From Actinokineospora auranticolor (GTDB lineage Bacteria > Actinomycetota > Actinomycetes > Mycobacteriales > Pseudonocardiaceae): DNA of 64,000 nt. The notes beneath the pieces are model-generated. The model was not told where the DNA came from and did no database searches. It worked only from the letters and a program-made list of their open reading frames with translations. Below are positions 63,015-64,000 of this stretch, in pieces. The position numbers were made by a program, and so were the translations under genes. Position 1 is the first letter of the stretch. Every line of letters starts with the position of its first letter. The stretch is from positions 1-64,000 of the forward strand of contig NZ_PTIX01000018.1 in assembly GCF_002934265.1 (NCBI RefSeq), read 5' to 3'.

Positions 63015-63731
63015 CTACCGGATGACGCCCGCCCGCATGGCCAGCGCCACCATCTGTGCCCGGTCGCCGGTGCCCAACTTCCGGCCGATCCGCGAGAGGT
63101 GCGACTTCACCGTCAGCGCCGAGAGGTTCAGCGCCTCGCCGATCTCCTTGTTGGACTGCCCGTCCGCGACCAGTTGCAGCACCTCGACCTCGCGCGCCGA
63201 GAGCTCGCGCGGGGTGTTGTCGGTGCCGGGGACCCGCGTGCCCGTGGCGAGGACCGGCGCGACGCTCGGGTCGGCGTAGACGCCACCCTCGAGCACCCGG
63301 CGGACCCCGTCGGTCACGACCACCGGCGATGCGGACTTCAGCAGGTAGGCCTGGGCCCCTGCCTGGAAGGCCGATCGAACGGCGTACGGGTCGTCGGACG
63401 AAGCCAGTACGACGATGCGCGGCCAGTTGTGGCTGCGCAGCTCCGTGACCAGCTCGATCCCGCTACCGTCCGGCAACCCGAGGTCCAGGATCGCGAGGTC
63501 GCACGGGCCGGTGGCCTGTGCTCGCGCCCTTGCCTCGGCCACCGTGGCGGCCTCGTGCACTGTGCCCGCGCCCATCTGCGTGAGCCGAGCGGCTATCGCC
63601 TCCCTCAACAGTGGGTGGTCGTCGACCACCAGCACTGAGAACAGCTCCTCCCGCGGGTGCGGGACCATGTTCGCCGGCAAGGCGCCGGCTGGCGTGGTTC
63701 GAACGGCCTGACCTAAGCCGACGGCAGCCAC
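63015..63731 (-). CDS. NarL/LuxR-family response regulator
   Basis: 238 residues. About 30 extra N-terminal residues precede the receiver domain (FSVLVVDDHPLLREAI; acceptor in LAILDLGLPDG; lysine in AYLLKSASP). The C-terminal LuxR helix-turn-helix is LSAREVEVLQLVADGQSNKE and ALTVKSHLSRIGRKL. No sensor kinase is adjacent. GGGAGG lies 7 nt before the GTG at 63731. Confidence 0.92.
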   Translation of the reverse strand: MAAVGLGQAVRTTPAGALPANMVPHPREELFSVLVVDDHPLLREAIAARLTQMGAGTVHEAATVAEARARAQATGPCDLAILDLGLPDGSGIELVTELRSHNWPRIVVLASSDDPYAVRSAFQAGAQAYLLKSASPVVVTDGVRRVLEGGVYADPSVAPVLATGTRVPGTDNTPRELSAREVEVLQLVADGQSNKEIGEALNLSALTVKSHLSRIGRKLGTGDRAQMVALAMRAGVIR

Positions 63732-64000
63732 GTCACTACCTCCCTGGAGTCGGTCGTTGCCCCCCGACCGGCACTGGGACTTTCGACCAAACAGCCGCGC
63801 CGCCGTTGGACCGAAAGTGGTGTCGACGAAGGCAGCCTAGCCGCCCAAGCGGGTTAGCGGGACGATCAATCGGGTAAGTATCCGATCGGGTTGTGACTGA
63901 GGGGCGTTAGGGTCACACGTTTGGGTGAGTCCCTAGTCGGTGACGTAACGCGTCGCCCCCACCACGCGATGAAATGGAGTCACGGGTAGTGCACACGGCC
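63732..64000. other. Right-end intergenic region, possible next gene start
   Basis: 269 bp divergent from the response regulator. A GTG at 63989 with GGAG upstream may begin a plus-strand gene that continues past the window; only four codons are visible, too few to identify. Confidence 0.3.

Overview
The window is 64 kb of high-GC, gene-dense actinomycete chromosome with many GTG starts, 1 to 4 bp gene overlaps and TANNNT-type -10 elements. Gene content and order point to the Pseudonocardiales (Actinokineospora/Saccharothrix/Lentzea-like). This is inferred from protein families and from synteny with the mycobacterial sigB to dxs region, not from a database search. No rRNA, tRNA, CRISPR array, insertion sequence or prophage was recognised.

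Layout. 0.2-6.5 kb: class I fumarase with a 56-bp tandem-repeat array upstream, sigma factor SigB with an ECF-type promoter, a methyltransferase-dtd operon and a short methyltransferase. 6.6-11.4 kb: DUF3099, a frameshifted PfkB kinase (probable pseudouridine kinase), a three-gene ABC-2 exporter on the opposite strand, and the pseudouridine-phosphate glycosidase psuG. The exporter sits exactly between the presumed psuG-psuK pair. 11.4-18.9 kb: Spo0M-like protein, DUF3039, a large RND efflux pump, a YihY-type membrane protein and a DEAD/DEAH helicase. 19-23.6 kb: a xylose-type sugar ABC operon (lipoprotein, ATPase, permease) ending in a ROK repressor.

23.7-40.1 kb is the conserved actinobacterial core block: DUF7455, a MazF-type toxin-antitoxin pair, sigA, ppgK, suhB, cei, DUF4193, DUF3093, dut, DUF3710, an alpha/beta hydrolase, an OB-fold protein, DUF3159, the TrkA-type pair ceoC/ceoB, a KimA-like APC transporter and a TrmA-type RNA methyltransferase. 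A 0.93-kb repeat island (34.5-35.4 kb) lies between DUF3159 and ceoC. 40.1-44.3 kb is accessory: a secreted protein, an XRE-TPR regulator divergent from a GRDP-like Cys-rich protein and an APH-fold kinase, and a YezG-like protein with a proline-rich tail.

44.6-64 kb: dxs, a PQQ-propeller lipoprotein, a class II aldolase, an OmpR/histidine-kinase pair, an NLR-type STAND receptor (NB-ARC plus WD40-like propeller) between two DUF72 paralogues, a fadB-fadA pair with paired palindromes upstream, a CloQ-like aromatic prenyltransferase fused to a cupin, a TetR/F420-oxidoreductase divergon with two operators, RNase D and a NarL-type response regulator.

The most unusual items are the prenyltransferase-cupin fusion, the NLR with an amyloid-motif-like N-terminus, the two MITE-like hairpin elements with compensating arm sequences, and a duplicated intergenic element carrying DnaA boxes.
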